From NCBI RefSeq assembly GCF_020991125.1, contig NZ_CP087715.1, positions 1,391,501 to 1,455,500 of the forward strand: a stretch of DNA of 64,000 nucleotides. The letters run 5' to 3'. Positions 35,648-44,186 of the stretch are shown piece by piece (the first letter of the stretch is position 1; the number at the start of each line of letters is the position of its first letter). The notes below the pieces were generated by a model. The model ran no database searches. It was not told where the DNA came from and worked only from the letters and a program-made list of their open reading frames with translations. The translations under genes were made by a program, and so were the position numbers. This DNA is from Microbulbifer celer. GTDB lineage: Bacteria > Pseudomonadota > Gammaproteobacteria > Pseudomonadales > Cellvibrionaceae.

Positions 35648-37968
35648 TGCGCATCCCAATAGCCACTAGCTCCTCGCAGGGCCGAAGCATTCCGCTCACT
35701 GCTGAGCGCCTGGTCAACATGTATGCCGAGAAAGCGCCGGCTGGGTCGAAATCGCCGGTGGTGGTTCTTGGTTGCCCGGGCCTGACACGGTTTGCCGACA
35801 TCGACGTGCGCCGAACTCGAGGCCTGTACCGGACGCCGGCAGATGGACGACTATATGCCGTAGTCCGCAACACCTTGTATTTTATCGACGCTGACGGAAA
35901 TTCCACGGCGTTGGGCACAATCGCTGGCTCTGGCCGCGTAGGGATGGCAGATAATGGCCTCCAGCTGTGCATCGTGACTGGCGCCACCGGTTACACTTAT
36001 TCAGTATCTGACGGCCTGCAGGAAATCACTGACGACGGGTTTCCGGGTGCCGATACGGTGACTTTTCTCGACGGCTATTTCATATTCAACAATTCCACGG
36101 CAGGAAATCGCGGCCAGTTTTTCATTTCCGATTTACTGAATGGCCAAGTTTACGACGCGACCGATTTCGCCACCGCCGAGAGTTATCCGGATAACCTGCT
36201 ACGGGTATTCGCCGATCACTCCCAGCTGCTGCTGTTCGGCTCCGAGACAATCGAAATTTGGTTCAACGGCGGCGCGGCTGATTTCCCATTTGTCCGCGCT
36301 CAGGGCTCGGTTATCGAGCAAGGGTTGGGCGCACGATGGTCCGTCGCGAAACTGGACGAAACCGTGGTCTGGCTGGATAACGAGGGCATTGTCCGACGCC
36401 TGGAGGGCAGCACACCCGTTCGCATCTCCACCCACGCCATTGAGTTCGACATTTCCCGTGGTGACTGGGGAAACGCCTCCGCCTGGTCCTATGTGGAGGA
36501 GGGCCACCAATTCTACGTCCTGACCGTTCCCGCTCGTGACCTGGCAACGCAGCAGGCCGGCACCTACGTCTACGACGCTGCCACCCAGCTCTGGCACGAA
36601 CGCAAATCCTACCGTCAGGACTATTCCCGCTCCGGCTTCTACGCCCGCGCTTACGGCAAGCACATTACTGCGGATATAGACCGCGGCCGGCTGTACGAGC
36701 AGAGCCTCGACGTTTACGAAGAGGACGGCGAGCACCTGATTGCAGAAATGCAGTTCCCGCAAATACAAAATGACGGCAACCGATTCATTGTCCGCAAATT
36801 CCAAGTTGATTGCGAAGTCGGAATAGGACAAGGTTTCCAGGCTCCAGTTGCGGAAGAAACAAGTTTAATTGGCCTAATTGAAAGCAATGGAGACACAATA
36901 AGCACATACAAATTAGATGGTGGCTCAATATCTCTTGTGTCTGGCCCCACATCATTAGGATTTAACGCCAATATTTTGCGAATTGATACGCTAAGGGGGA
37001 GAGCTATACCTCTAACCGAGAGGAATATAGCACTTCACCAAGCAACTAGGATAAGAAATTGGACTTATAATTTAAATACAGGCTGGGAGCAAGCAAGTCC
37101 TGGGTCTCTCACTGGAATTGGTGGGAGTCCCAGCGGGATGGCTGTATGCGCTCTAACCGATAATTTGATTGTTTATGTTGATAACTCTGACAATCTTCTA
37201 AGAGCGATGGAGACAGACGGAGCAACATGGTCTCAAAAGGGTAATAGCCTTTTTTACTTGGGGGGGGCGAATGCAGATGTATATTTTTCTAGATATTCAT
37301 CAAATAAATTTATAACGAATGAATTTGTTTTGGGTGGAGATACTCAGCTTGCCTTGTATATGGTTAATTTTGATGGCCAAGATTTTTCACAGGTAGGGAA
37401 CACGTTCGATGACGGAAACACTAATATTCCTATATATATGGGCAATAATAGGGTAGCCATATTTGGGATTGAAAGCCGGACAGTGAAATGTTTAACTTGG
37501 GATGGGTCTAATTTTTCTCAGATAGGAAATACATTAGGATTTCCGTTAGGAACTTCCTTTGAATCTGGATGCGCACTATCTGATAGGCTTATTGTCGCTT
37601 TAGATGATGGCAATAGTAGGCTGCTAGCGCTTGACTTTGATGGTGAGAATTGGTCGATTAAGGCTCAATTATCTGGTGTTTCTTCTGGAAATTATTTGTG
37701 CGCAATTGGCCAGTACGAAGAGTCCGATCTCGCTGTTAATAATTCTGGAGTGGACCCTCAAGTTATATTGGATGTGTCAGGGAATACAAGAATATTCGAC
37801 ATGACCCAAAACTGGCGCAGCATGGGCAAAAAGGGCGAGTACAATAAACGGGTCATCTGGCGCCGGCTCGGACAGCACCGCTCATTCACCCCACGCATTG
37901 CCATCTCCGCTCCGGTCAAACGGGCTGTTATTGCTGCCTACGCCGACATTGAGCCCAGCAACTCATGA
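35647..37968 (+). CDS. Packaged-DNA stabilisation protein (P22 gp10-like) with a large inserted domain
   Basis: 773 residues against about 470 in P22 gp10. The first 395 residues and the last 75 fit the family (SQGRSIPLTAERLVNMYAEK; IEIWFNGG; and DPQVILDVSG then HWRSMGK-like QNWRSMGKKGEYNKRVIWRRLG). Between GIGQG and DPQV lies an insert of about 300 residues (397-697) with repeated W/F-S-Q-x-G-N-T/S motifs near residues 528, 580 and 623, like beta-propeller blades. The insert is AT-rich with different codon use, a sign of transfer. gp10 forms the tail hub under gp4. Confidence 0.85.
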   Translation: MRIPIATSSSQGRSIPLTAERLVNMYAEKAPAGSKSPVVVLGCPGLTRFADIDVRRTRGLYRTPADGRLYAVVRNTLYFIDADGNSTALGTIAGSGRVGMADNGLQLCIVTGATGYTYSVSDGLQEITDDGFPGADTVTFLDGYFIFNNSTAGNRGQFFISDLLNGQVYDATDFATAESYPDNLLRVFADHSQLLLFGSETIEIWFNGGAADFPFVRAQGSVIEQGLGARWSVAKLDETVVWLDNEGIVRRLEGSTPVRISTHAIEFDISRGDWGNASAWSYVEEGHQFYVLTVPARDLATQQAGTYVYDAATQLWHERKSYRQDYSRSGFYARAYGKHITADIDRGRLYEQSLDVYEEDGEHLIAEMQFPQIQNDGNRFIVRKFQVDCEVGIGQGFQAPVAEETSLIGLIESNGDTISTYKLDGGSISLVSGPTSLGFNANILRIDTLRGRAIPLTERNIALHQATRIRNWTYNLNTGWEQASPGSLTGIGGSPSGMAVCALTDNLIVYVDNSDNLLRAMETDGATWSQKGNSLFYLGGANADVYFSRYSSNKFITNEFVLGGDTQLALYMVNFDGQDFSQVGNTFDDGNTNIPIYMGNNRVAIFGIESRTVKCLTWDGSNFSQIGNTLGFPLGTSFESGCALSDRLIVALDDGNSRLLALDFDGENWSIKAQLSGVSSGNYLCAIGQYEESDLAVNNSGVDPQVILDVSGNTRIFDMTQNWRSMGKKGEYNKRVIWRRLGQHRSFTPRIAISAPVKRAVIAAYADIEPSNS

Positions 37969-38348
37969 CCGACCGCAATCTGTTTTTTAACGGGATCTGG
38001 TGGCGCCAGCACCTGAAAAACGAGCAAGCCGTTCGTTTTCTCGAGGAACTGTGGCGGCGCGCCGGCGGTGGCCCAGTGCCAGACCAAAATCTGAATCAGG
38101 TCGTCAACGAAATTACCCAGATTGATCAGTCAACGACCGAACAGGGCGCCAGCCTGCACCAGGCGAGACGGATTGCCGAGCAGATGGCGGCAGAGATTGA
38201 GAGCGACTCAGTTACTGCCGCTAATATAAAGCGCCTCTCCGGCGCTCTGGAGCACCTTTCTGACGAACTCAACACCGAGCGCGCAGCAATACTCTCCGAG
38301 CTCAAAAAACTGAAACACAGAATCAGCCAGCTGGAGGACACCCAGTGA
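37965..38348 (+). CDS. Coiled-coil virion-region protein, function unknown
   Basis: 127 residues. After a short aromatic N-terminus (NLFFNGIWWRQHLKNEQAVRFLEELWRRAG), the remainder is helical coiled coil (IDQSTTEQGASLHQ... LSDELNTERAAILSELKKLKHRISQLE). ATGA overlap with the gp10-like gene and overlap with the next. Could be a tail component. Confidence 0.55.
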   Translation: MTDRNLFFNGIWWRQHLKNEQAVRFLEELWRRAGGGPVPDQNLNQVVNEITQIDQSTTEQGASLHQARRIAEQMAAEIESDSVTAANIKRLSGALEHLSDELNTERAAILSELKKLKHRISQLEDTQ

Positions 38349-38692
38349 GTACGAATACATTCCCTGTGCTATTTGATACGCAGATGCTGGGAGCCACGTT
38401 ATCAACGCCGTATACCGTCTCTGGCGGACCGTCCGGGCAGTCTCTGCAAAATCTACAGCTGAAATTTACCAACGTCACGTCAGCAACCCGGACAATAACT
38501 GCGCATGCCGTGCCATCTGGAGGTAGCGCATCTGCAAATAATGCAATCGCTGTAGACATGTCCGTACCACCAAACGATTACATCATCATCCCGGTGCCAC
38601 GCCTCGCCAACGGCGGATCCATTCAGGCACTGGCCGATCAGGCATCATCCGTCAACGTCGCGCCAATCGGCGGCAAGCTGCACACACCGTAA
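38345..38692 (+). CDS. Beta-rich virion-region protein, function unknown
   Basis: 115 residues from GTG 38345. Thr/Ser/Gly-rich beta sequence (LQLKFTNVTSATRTITAHAVPSGG, NDYIIIPVPRLANGGSIQALAD), like small head-decoration or tail-accessory proteins. No family recognised. Followed by a nine-G run at 38693-38701 just ahead of the next gene. Confidence 0.55.
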   Translation: MSTNTFPVLFDTQMLGATLSTPYTVSGGPSGQSLQNLQLKFTNVTSATRTITAHAVPSGGSASANNAIAVDMSVPPNDYIIIPVPRLANGGSIQALADQASSVNVAPIGGKLHTP

Positions 38693-38706
38693 GGGGGGGG
38701 GGAATC

Positions 38707-39285
38707 ATGGGATTCGTAACTAACCTGTTCGGCGCCGATGAAGCCAAGCGCGCAGCCGATGCGCAGCGCCAGGGCTACCAGCAGGCCGGGCAGACTATCC
38801 AGGCCGGCGGTGACTCTGCGCTCGATAGATACGCTCCATACGCCCAGACTGGGCAAACTGCCAACAGGATGATTCAGGATGTGATGGATGGGGACTTCTC
38901 ATCGTTCTACGAATCGCCCGACTACCAGTTCCGTCTGGAGCAGGGCGAGCAGGCCCTGGAGCGCGGCGCGGCTGCCCGGGGTATGAACCTGTCCGGAGCC
39001 ACGCTGAAAGACCTCAACCGTTTCGGTCAGGGCCTCGCAAGTACCGAGTACGGCAACTGGTACAACCGGCTGGTCGGCCAGCAGGGCCTCGGCGCCAATG
39101 TCGCCGGCGCGCAGGCGGGAATCGACCAGGACACGGCCTCCGGTGTGGCCAATACCCAGATCGGTGCCGCTGGTGCCCGGGCCTCCGGCTACATGGCCGA
39201 CGCAAACATCAAAAACTCGCTGATGAGCGGCATCACAAATGCGGTTACAGGTTACGGGGCGTCGTGGCTCCCGCAGCCATCCTGA
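38707..39285 (+). CDS. DNA ejection protein (P22 gp7-like)
   Basis: 192 residues. Starts GFVTNLFGADEAKRAADAQRQGYQQAGQTIQAGGDSALDRYAPYAQTGQ, the pattern of small podovirus ejection proteins, then QGLASTEYGNWYNRLVGQQGLGANVAGAQAGI. Made inside the head and ejected with DNA to help cross the envelope. First of three ejection genes in P22 order. Confidence 0.72.
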   Translation: MGFVTNLFGADEAKRAADAQRQGYQQAGQTIQAGGDSALDRYAPYAQTGQTANRMIQDVMDGDFSSFYESPDYQFRLEQGEQALERGAAARGMNLSGATLKDLNRFGQGLASTEYGNWYNRLVGQQGLGANVAGAQAGIDQDTASGVANTQIGAAGARASGYMADANIKNSLMSGITNAVTGYGASWLPQPS

Positions 39286-39299
39286 GGCAGGTAATATAA

Positions 39300-40505
39300 A
39301 TGGTTGATATTTCAAACTATGTCGCGCAGTTCGGGCGTGGATCAGGAGCCGGAATTGCCAGCTCTGTAGATCGTGGATTGGAGCGGGGTTACCGCAACCG
39401 GATGGTTGAGCAGGAGCGCCAGGATGTTATGCAGGATCGCAATCGAATGGCGCAGGCGCAGCAGGTCGAGGAGCAGAGGCAATTCCTGCGTGAGGGCGTC
39501 GAGGCGCTGCAATCAGTTCCTGAGACCGCTCAGCCGCAGGTCTACGCCGGCTGGTACAGCGAGGCCCAGCGCCGCGGCTACGACCTGGAGGGCGAGCCCA
39601 CGCCGGACCAGTACAGCCCGCAGGTGCTGCAGAGGCTTCGGGGAGTGGCTGGGGTGGCGGCGCCGGGGACGCAAGAGCAAGGCGGCCCACGATTCGGCAC
39701 CATCAACCCGCGCGACTACACAGCGGAGTCCCTGGCCCAGTACCAGCAGAGCGGCGACTTCCGGGACCTGCAGCGCTATGAGTCTCAGCGTAGCGTTGAT
39801 ATTGGCGGCGTCCCCCATCGGTTTGATCCGGCCAGTGGCGGGTGGTACCCGGCTGAGGTGACTCAGGTCGGCGGGGCTCCCGGTGGGGCCCCTGGCGGCG
39901 CGCCTCAAGCGGGTGCAGATGGCGGCCGCAGGCAAATCACTGCTGAGGATGTGGCTCAAAATGAGGCAGAAAGAGCTGGGGCGGTCACAAGGGCACAACA
40001 AGAGGCCAGAAAGCAAGCTGAACTAGAAAACCCGAAAGCCGTTCAAATGCGGGAAACCGGGGCGCGATTGGTCCGAGAGCTGCTGAGCCCGGAGATGATC
40101 GAGAGCACCAAAAAGCTGTTTGGCCCCCTCCAGGGGACTAACTTTGCGCGCGGCATGACATTCGACCCCGATGTGCTCAATGCGAAAGCCAAGCTGAAGC
40201 AGCTGCAGGATATTGCGACCGCTGAAAACATGGGGATCATGTCCGGCGTGCTGTCTGAAAGCGACCTTAAGGTGATTGGCAATATTGCCGGCGGCGGCCT
40301 TGTAGGCAGGCAGAGCGACGAGCAGGCCATCGCCAACCTGGAGCAGCTGGGGCAGGCGTTTGGCGGCGGACCGTCGCAATCTGGATCTGAGCAACGCCAA
40401 GCTGATGCACAGGAGTATCCGGATGGAACCGTAATTCGCAATCCACAGACGGGCGAACGCCTGATCATGCGCGGTGGCCAATGGGCACCGGCGGGGGATC
40501 AATAA
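39300..40505 (+). CDS. Ejection protein (P22 gp20-like position)
   Basis: 401 residues, rich in Gln, Arg and Ala. Long charged helices (NRMVEQERQDVMQDRNRMAQAQQVEEQRQFLREGVEAL), a Pro/Gly linker (GGAPGGAPGGAPQAGADGG), and a C-terminal region with LSESDLKVIGNIAGGG and the tail GTVIRNPQTGERLIMRGGQWAPA. Composition and position between gp7-like and the next large gene fit internal virion proteins. Confidence 0.65.
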   Translation: MVDISNYVAQFGRGSGAGIASSVDRGLERGYRNRMVEQERQDVMQDRNRMAQAQQVEEQRQFLREGVEALQSVPETAQPQVYAGWYSEAQRRGYDLEGEPTPDQYSPQVLQRLRGVAGVAAPGTQEQGGPRFGTINPRDYTAESLAQYQQSGDFRDLQRYESQRSVDIGGVPHRFDPASGGWYPAEVTQVGGAPGGAPGGAPQAGADGGRRQITAEDVAQNEAERAGAVTRAQQEARKQAELENPKAVQMRETGARLVRELLSPEMIESTKKLFGPLQGTNFARGMTFDPDVLNAKAKLKQLQDIATAENMGIMSGVLSESDLKVIGNIAGGGLVGRQSDEQAIANLEQLGQAFGGGPSQSGSEQRQADAQEYPDGTVIRNPQTGERLIMRGGQWAPAGDQ

Positions 40506-42310
40506 TGCCACTACCCGAAGGGTTTGAAATAGAATCGCAGCCGCAACGGCAGCAAGCACAGCCATCAGGTGGGATCCCTGCCGGATTTGAGGTTGAGCAG
40601 ATGCCGGCCCAGGCCCGGCAGCAAGAGGAAGAGCCAGGGCTTATGGATGTCCAGAAGCAGCTAACTGGCAGCATGGTCGAGCCTATATTAACCCTAGGCT
40701 CCGCTGCTGTTGGTGAGGTGGCCGGCGGCCTCGCTGGCCTTTATGAGCTTGCAGCTACACGAGATCCGGATGCCGCCGAAGCTTTGAGACAAAGGGTGTC
40801 TGGAGCTTTGGCCTATGAGCCCAAGACCGCCGGGGGTCAAATAGCCTCACAGGTGCTCACTGCCCCCTCAGCCGCGCCTGCCGCAGCCATGGAAAAGGCC
40901 ACAGAGCTGTCCGGAGAGGCCGGCTATAGAGCTGGAGGCCCTGAGGTGGGGGCTGTGGCCTCCACGTTCCCCACCATTGCATCCATGGTTTATGGAGGCG
41001 TACAGGGCCGCGCCATGCGGCCACGGACTGACCCCGGCAGGCAGGAGGTCGGGGGATTGCCCGCGATCCGCGACGCTGATGCGCCGATAGACGCCACACC
41101 TACCGCTCAGGGTGTAGGTGTGACCCCGCCAGCACGGCCATCTGCTGCTGACTTATCTCCACAAAAACAGGAGATTGCTCGAAATATTGAGCAAGGCTCA
41201 ACAGATGCGAGCGTGGCACCGTACCGCCTGGACCGATGGCAAGGCGTGGCCGGTGATCCAGTGGCGAAAAAGGCCATTAATCAGGGGTTCGATGAATCTG
41301 TAATTTCCGCCGTCAAGGCAGCCACCCCGGAAGATCGCCAAAAGATGATGCGGATGTTGGCAATACGTCAGCGGGGCCATAAAAACGCCCGCTATGCGAT
41401 GGACAACCGCGCTTCCGATGTGGCCGGTGATTCGCTCATGCGGCGCGTTCGCCATGTAAAGCGCACCAATGAAGGTGCCGGCAAGAGACTGGACTCTGTG
41501 GCTAAAACTCTCAAAGGTCAGCAGGTGAATTACAACGGCCCTATAGGTGATTTCCTATCTAGCCTGCGCGATATGGGCGTAACCATGGACGATCGCCTGA
41601 GGCCGGCTTTCAAAGGGTCGGATATTGAGGGGGTCGAAGGCGCAGAAAGGGTGGTCAAGCGAATAATTGCCCGGATGCGAGACACGAAAACGCCGGATGC
41701 ATACGACCTGCACCGACTAAAACGCTACATCGACGAGCAGGTTACCTATGGGAAGAGCGCCGACGGGTTGGGAGGAAAAACAGAGCGAGTCCTCAAAAAG
41801 CTGCGCCGAGATTTGGACAGCACGCTGGATAGCCAGTTCGAGGAATACAACCGCGTCAACACCCAGTATTCGGACACTGTCAACGCCATCGACGCGCTCC
41901 AGGATGCGGCCGGTACCAAGGTGAATCTTTACGGGGAGAATGCCGACAAGGCTATCGGCACCGTCCTGCGCCGGCTGATGAGCAATACCCAATCCCGCGT
42001 CAACCTGATCGATGCAATTGATGAGCTGGAGACTGTAGGCCGGAAATATGGCGGCAGGTTCACCGACGACTTGAAAGCACAGATGCTGTTTGCCGACGAG
42101 CTGGATAAGCGTTTCGGCCCGACTGCTCGTACTTCCTTGGCGGGAGAGGTTGAAAAGGGAACAAAGCGAGCCGCCGAACTTGCCACCGGGCAAAGAACGG
42201 TTACCGGCGCTGCGGCAGAAGCTGCGGCTGAGGCTTTGGCGAAGGCCCGGGGGGTTAACGATGACGCCGCGTTTCGGTCAATGAGGGAGTTGCTAAAACA
42301 ACAACTTTAA
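40505..42310 (+). CDS. Ejection protein (P22 gp16-like position)
   Basis: 601 residues from ATG 40505. A Pro/Gln-rich start (LPEGFEIESQPQRQQ...GGIPAGFEVEQMP) is followed by a Gly/Ala-rich segment that could insert in membranes (LTLGSAAVGEVAGGLAGLYELAATRD) and long amphipathic helices. It ends with an Ala-rich tail. The pattern fits the third ejection protein of P22-like phages; family assignment is by composition and order. Confidence 0.65.
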   Translation: MPLPEGFEIESQPQRQQAQPSGGIPAGFEVEQMPAQARQQEEEPGLMDVQKQLTGSMVEPILTLGSAAVGEVAGGLAGLYELAATRDPDAAEALRQRVSGALAYEPKTAGGQIASQVLTAPSAAPAAAMEKATELSGEAGYRAGGPEVGAVASTFPTIASMVYGGVQGRAMRPRTDPGRQEVGGLPAIRDADAPIDATPTAQGVGVTPPARPSAADLSPQKQEIARNIEQGSTDASVAPYRLDRWQGVAGDPVAKKAINQGFDESVISAVKAATPEDRQKMMRMLAIRQRGHKNARYAMDNRASDVAGDSLMRRVRHVKRTNEGAGKRLDSVAKTLKGQQVNYNGPIGDFLSSLRDMGVTMDDRLRPAFKGSDIEGVEGAERVVKRIIARMRDTKTPDAYDLHRLKRYIDEQVTYGKSADGLGGKTERVLKKLRRDLDSTLDSQFEEYNRVNTQYSDTVNAIDALQDAAGTKVNLYGENADKAIGTVLRRLMSNTQSRVNLIDAIDELETVGRKYGGRFTDDLKAQMLFADELDKRFGPTARTSLAGEVEKGTKRAAELATGQRTVTGAAAEAAAEALAKARGVNDDAAFRSMRELLKQQL

Positions 42311-42675
42311 AAGAAACCGTTCAGACGATAGTAAGCAACACCGATAACGCGGCCTATAAATCCTGAAATAAATCCGATGACACACATTCCCAAGGCCGCC
42401 AATATTTGAAAATGGACGGCATAGGCCAGCATGGTCAGGAAGCAGGCGGCAGCACCCAAGTAGAAGGCGATTATCCAAAACCAAGGACGCATGGCGAGAT
42501 AAATGGCCAATGCCAGGAAAATAGCCCCAAAAAAACATAAGGCCGCCATCTCGGCGCCATATTCATCATGTATCGTATAGACGGCTAACGCGGATATCAA
42601 AACTATCGGGATGATCAATCCCCAGTCGATCCTATCGAAAAACGAGCGCTGTTTGGCTGGCACGTATCGCTCCAC
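42307..42675 (-). CDS. Four-span membrane protein encoded against the late operon
   Basis: 122 residues. A basic, soluble start (MERYVPAKQRSFFDRIDW) precedes four hydrophobic segments (LIIPIVLISALAVYTI, AALCFFGAIFLALAIYLAM, WFWIIAFYLGAAACFLTMLAYA, ILAALGMCVIGFISGFIG). Convergent overlap of 4 nt with the late gene. Orientation and membrane nature suggest a lysogeny-expressed moron, perhaps superinfection exclusion; this is inference. Confidence 0.6.
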   Translation of the reverse strand: MERYVPAKQRSFFDRIDWGLIIPIVLISALAVYTIHDEYGAEMAALCFFGAIFLALAIYLAMRPWFWIIAFYLGAAACFLTMLAYAVHFQILAALGMCVIGFISGFIGRVIGVAYYRLNGFF

Positions 42676-42737
42676 ACGGCAAAAGAACCATTATCTGGGG
42701 CAATTACAGTGTGGAGCAAGGTGGACAGGTATACAGG

Positions 42738-43580
42738 TCAGTGCCGCGGCCCGAACCAGGTGTTGAGCCCGCGCATCAGCGCATTATCCGCCAGGTCGCG
42801 CATCTCGTGCATGATGCTGCTGCCGGTGCGGGCCAGCAGGTACAGGGCTTTGTACTCCTGCGCCGCGCCTGAAATGTCGTGCCCGTTCGCCGCCAGCTCG
42901 TTGAGCAATTTCTCGCACGGCCGGCCATAGCCCGGGTCGAGTACGGCCTCATGCGTCAGCCACGCCTGCTGTGGTAGCGGCATGGTCCGGGGCTTTGCGG
43001 TCTCGATGGGGTAGTGGTACAGGGTCGGCGGGGCCGGTTCGTAGTCGCCCTCGATCGACTCCACGCCCATTAGAAACGCCTTGGCCGATCCGAACCGCTC
43101 CGCCGGGATGTCCTTGTAGGTGCCGACCTGAAAGTGGTCCTTCAATCCTCGGTACAGGCTGGCGTAGGTGTTGCCGGGGCGCTGGGCCAGGCGGGAGACA
43201 ATCTGCTGAATCTCGCGCTGCTGGGCTGGAGTGAGGCCCTGAATAGGCCCTCCATAAAGCTGAGCGGCCATTTCGTTGAAGGCCGCGATATAGGCCTCTT
43301 TGACCTGGGCGGCCTTGTGGCCAGTGAAGCCCATGACCAGGAAGACAAAGCCGTCTTTGGTCATCTCGAAGGCCGGTTTCTGACGGCCGCGGCCATCGGT
43401 GTATTCAATGCCCTCAAAATTGAGTTCATTGAATTTTTGAGAGCAATCAATGGTTTGCAGCTTGCGTATCACGTTGTCATGGCGCTTGCCGAAGGCTTCG
43501 GCAACCTTGAGGGAGGTGGTGCGCACTTGATTGTCATGCAGGACGATAGCGTCAGTGGGGATAAGGGGTTGAGCGGTCAT
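42738..43580 (-). CDS. Rha-family phage regulator / antirepressor-like protein
   Basis: 280 residues. The N-terminal Rha domain (IVLHDNQVRTTSLKVAEAFGKRHDNVIRKLQTI...FEMTKDGFVFLVMGFTGHKAAQVKEAYIAAFNEM) is followed by a C-terminal antirepressor-type domain (PAQQREIQQIVSRLAQRPGNTYASLYRGLKDHFQVGTYKDIP). Rha proteins interfere with phage growth or act as antirepressors. Strong SD AGGAGGT is 5 nt from the ATG. The leader holds an antisense RNA-like arrangement and a coupled upstream ORF, which suggests translational control. Confidence 0.85.
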   Translation of the reverse strand: MTAQPLIPTDAIVLHDNQVRTTSLKVAEAFGKRHDNVIRKLQTIDCSQKFNELNFEGIEYTDGRGRQKPAFEMTKDGFVFLVMGFTGHKAAQVKEAYIAAFNEMAAQLYGGPIQGLTPAQQREIQQIVSRLAQRPGNTYASLYRGLKDHFQVGTYKDIPAERFGSAKAFLMGVESIEGDYEPAPPTLYHYPIETAKPRTMPLPQQAWLTHEAVLDPGYGRPCEKLLNELAANGHDISGAAQEYKALYLLARTGSSIMHEMRDLADNALMRGLNTWFGPRH

Positions 43581-43651
43581 GGAGACCTCCTATGTGCATC
43601 TTTTGAGGGATGTTGCCCAATTAGGGCGCCGGGAGGCTCAAAACCCCACAT
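43577..43651 (-). CDS. 24-codon upstream ORF coupled to rha (icd-like)
   Basis: Starts ATG 43651 (MWGFEPPG...) and stops with TGA overlapping the rha ATG (ATGA). No clear SD of its own. A second small frame, ATG 43700 to TGA 43638, overlaps its start. Arrangement resembles icd upstream of ant in phages P1/P7, where translation of the short ORF is required for antirepressor synthesis. Confidence 0.45.
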   Translation of the reverse strand: MWGFEPPGALIGQHPSKDAHRRSP

Positions 43652-43733
43652 AGAGGGCGGACGGTATTACCCGGAGGCTATTTCCGTCCCCTCCCGACAT
43701 AAAAAGATGCACCCCGAGGCAAATCGCAGGCAC

Positions 43734-43791
43734 AAAAAAACCGCTGGCTGTCGGGCGCGGTTACCGCTATGTGAAGAGTTTTGAGGCTCCA
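43734..43791 (-). ncRNA. C4-like antisense RNA upstream of the antirepressor gene
   Basis: A predicted RNA of about 58 nt from the promoter at 43798-43826 to a terminator (AACCGC / GCGGTT stem plus T7, ending at 43734). Its 5' part (43790 to 43769) is complementary to 43651-43632, the start of the upstream ORF, over about 20 bp with one mismatch and a 2-nt bulge. The same geometry (antisense RNA from the same promoter and strand as its target) defines C4 RNAs of P1/P7. Confidence 0.55.
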
Positions 43792-43797
43792 GGAAGA

Positions 43798-43826
43798 ATC
43801 ATAGCCGCCCCCGTCTATGGGTGCAA
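43798..43826 (-). promoter_or_regulatory. Promoter for the antisense RNA / rha transcript
   Basis: On the minus strand -35 TTGCAC (43826-43821), 17-nt spacer, -10 TATGAT (43803-43798). Transcription would start near 43791, exactly where complementarity to the rha leader begins. Confidence 0.65.
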
Positions 43827-43870
43827 CTGGACAGATAGACAGCAGAAAAAGTAGACATGCCAAAAAACAA

Positions 43871-43904
43871 AGGCCCCGTCAGTTGCAGCTGGCGGGGCCT
43901 TTTT
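43871..43904. terminator. Bidirectional terminator
   Basis: Twelve-base stem AGGCCCCGTCAG / CTGGCGGGGCCT with a G-U pair, flanked by T run on the right and A-rich sequence on the left. Confidence 0.8.
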
Positions 43905-43936
43905 ATTTCACCCCTTGAGATAGACAAGGAGCATAA

Positions 43937-44143
43937 ATGGATTATAGCAGCTGGCTGCTTGCAGCCAAAGAGATTAGGAGGCTGGTGATGAACATCCCAA
44001 TCCTTCGGTATTGGGCGCTCTGCATCCCAATTCTTGTTTTTGCGTTCATATGGAAGGCGCCAGATTTCATGGACGCCGCGGCAAAGCTCTGGCCTCCAGC
44101 TCAAACCACAGCACCCCCGCAGACCACTACCGACAGTAACTAA
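43937..44143 (+). CDS. Small membrane-anchored phage protein
   Basis: 68 residues, one hydrophobic span (YWALCIPILVFAFIW) and a Pro/Thr-rich tail (KLWPPAQTTAPPQTTTDSN) suited to the periplasm. AAGGAG precedes the ATG. Flanked by terminators on both sides, so probably a separate unit; an Rz1/spanin-like or exclusion role is possible but unproven. Confidence 0.6.
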   Translation: MDYSSWLLAAKEIRRLVMNIPILRYWALCIPILVFAFIWKAPDFMDAAAKLWPPAQTTAPPQTTTDSN

Positions 44144-44168
44144 GCCCCGCCACTGAGCGGGGCTTTTT
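44143..44168 (+). terminator. Rho-independent terminator
   Basis: AGCCCCGC / GCGGGGCT stem, loop CACTGA, T5; begins on the last base of the preceding stop codon. Confidence 0.8.
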
Positions 44169-44186
44169 GTTTCAGGAGGCACAATT

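Noticed and set aside
43678..43863. 61-codon minus-strand frame in the rha leader
   Set aside because: It spans the promoter, antisense RNA and terminator and has no SD; explained better as regulatory sequence.
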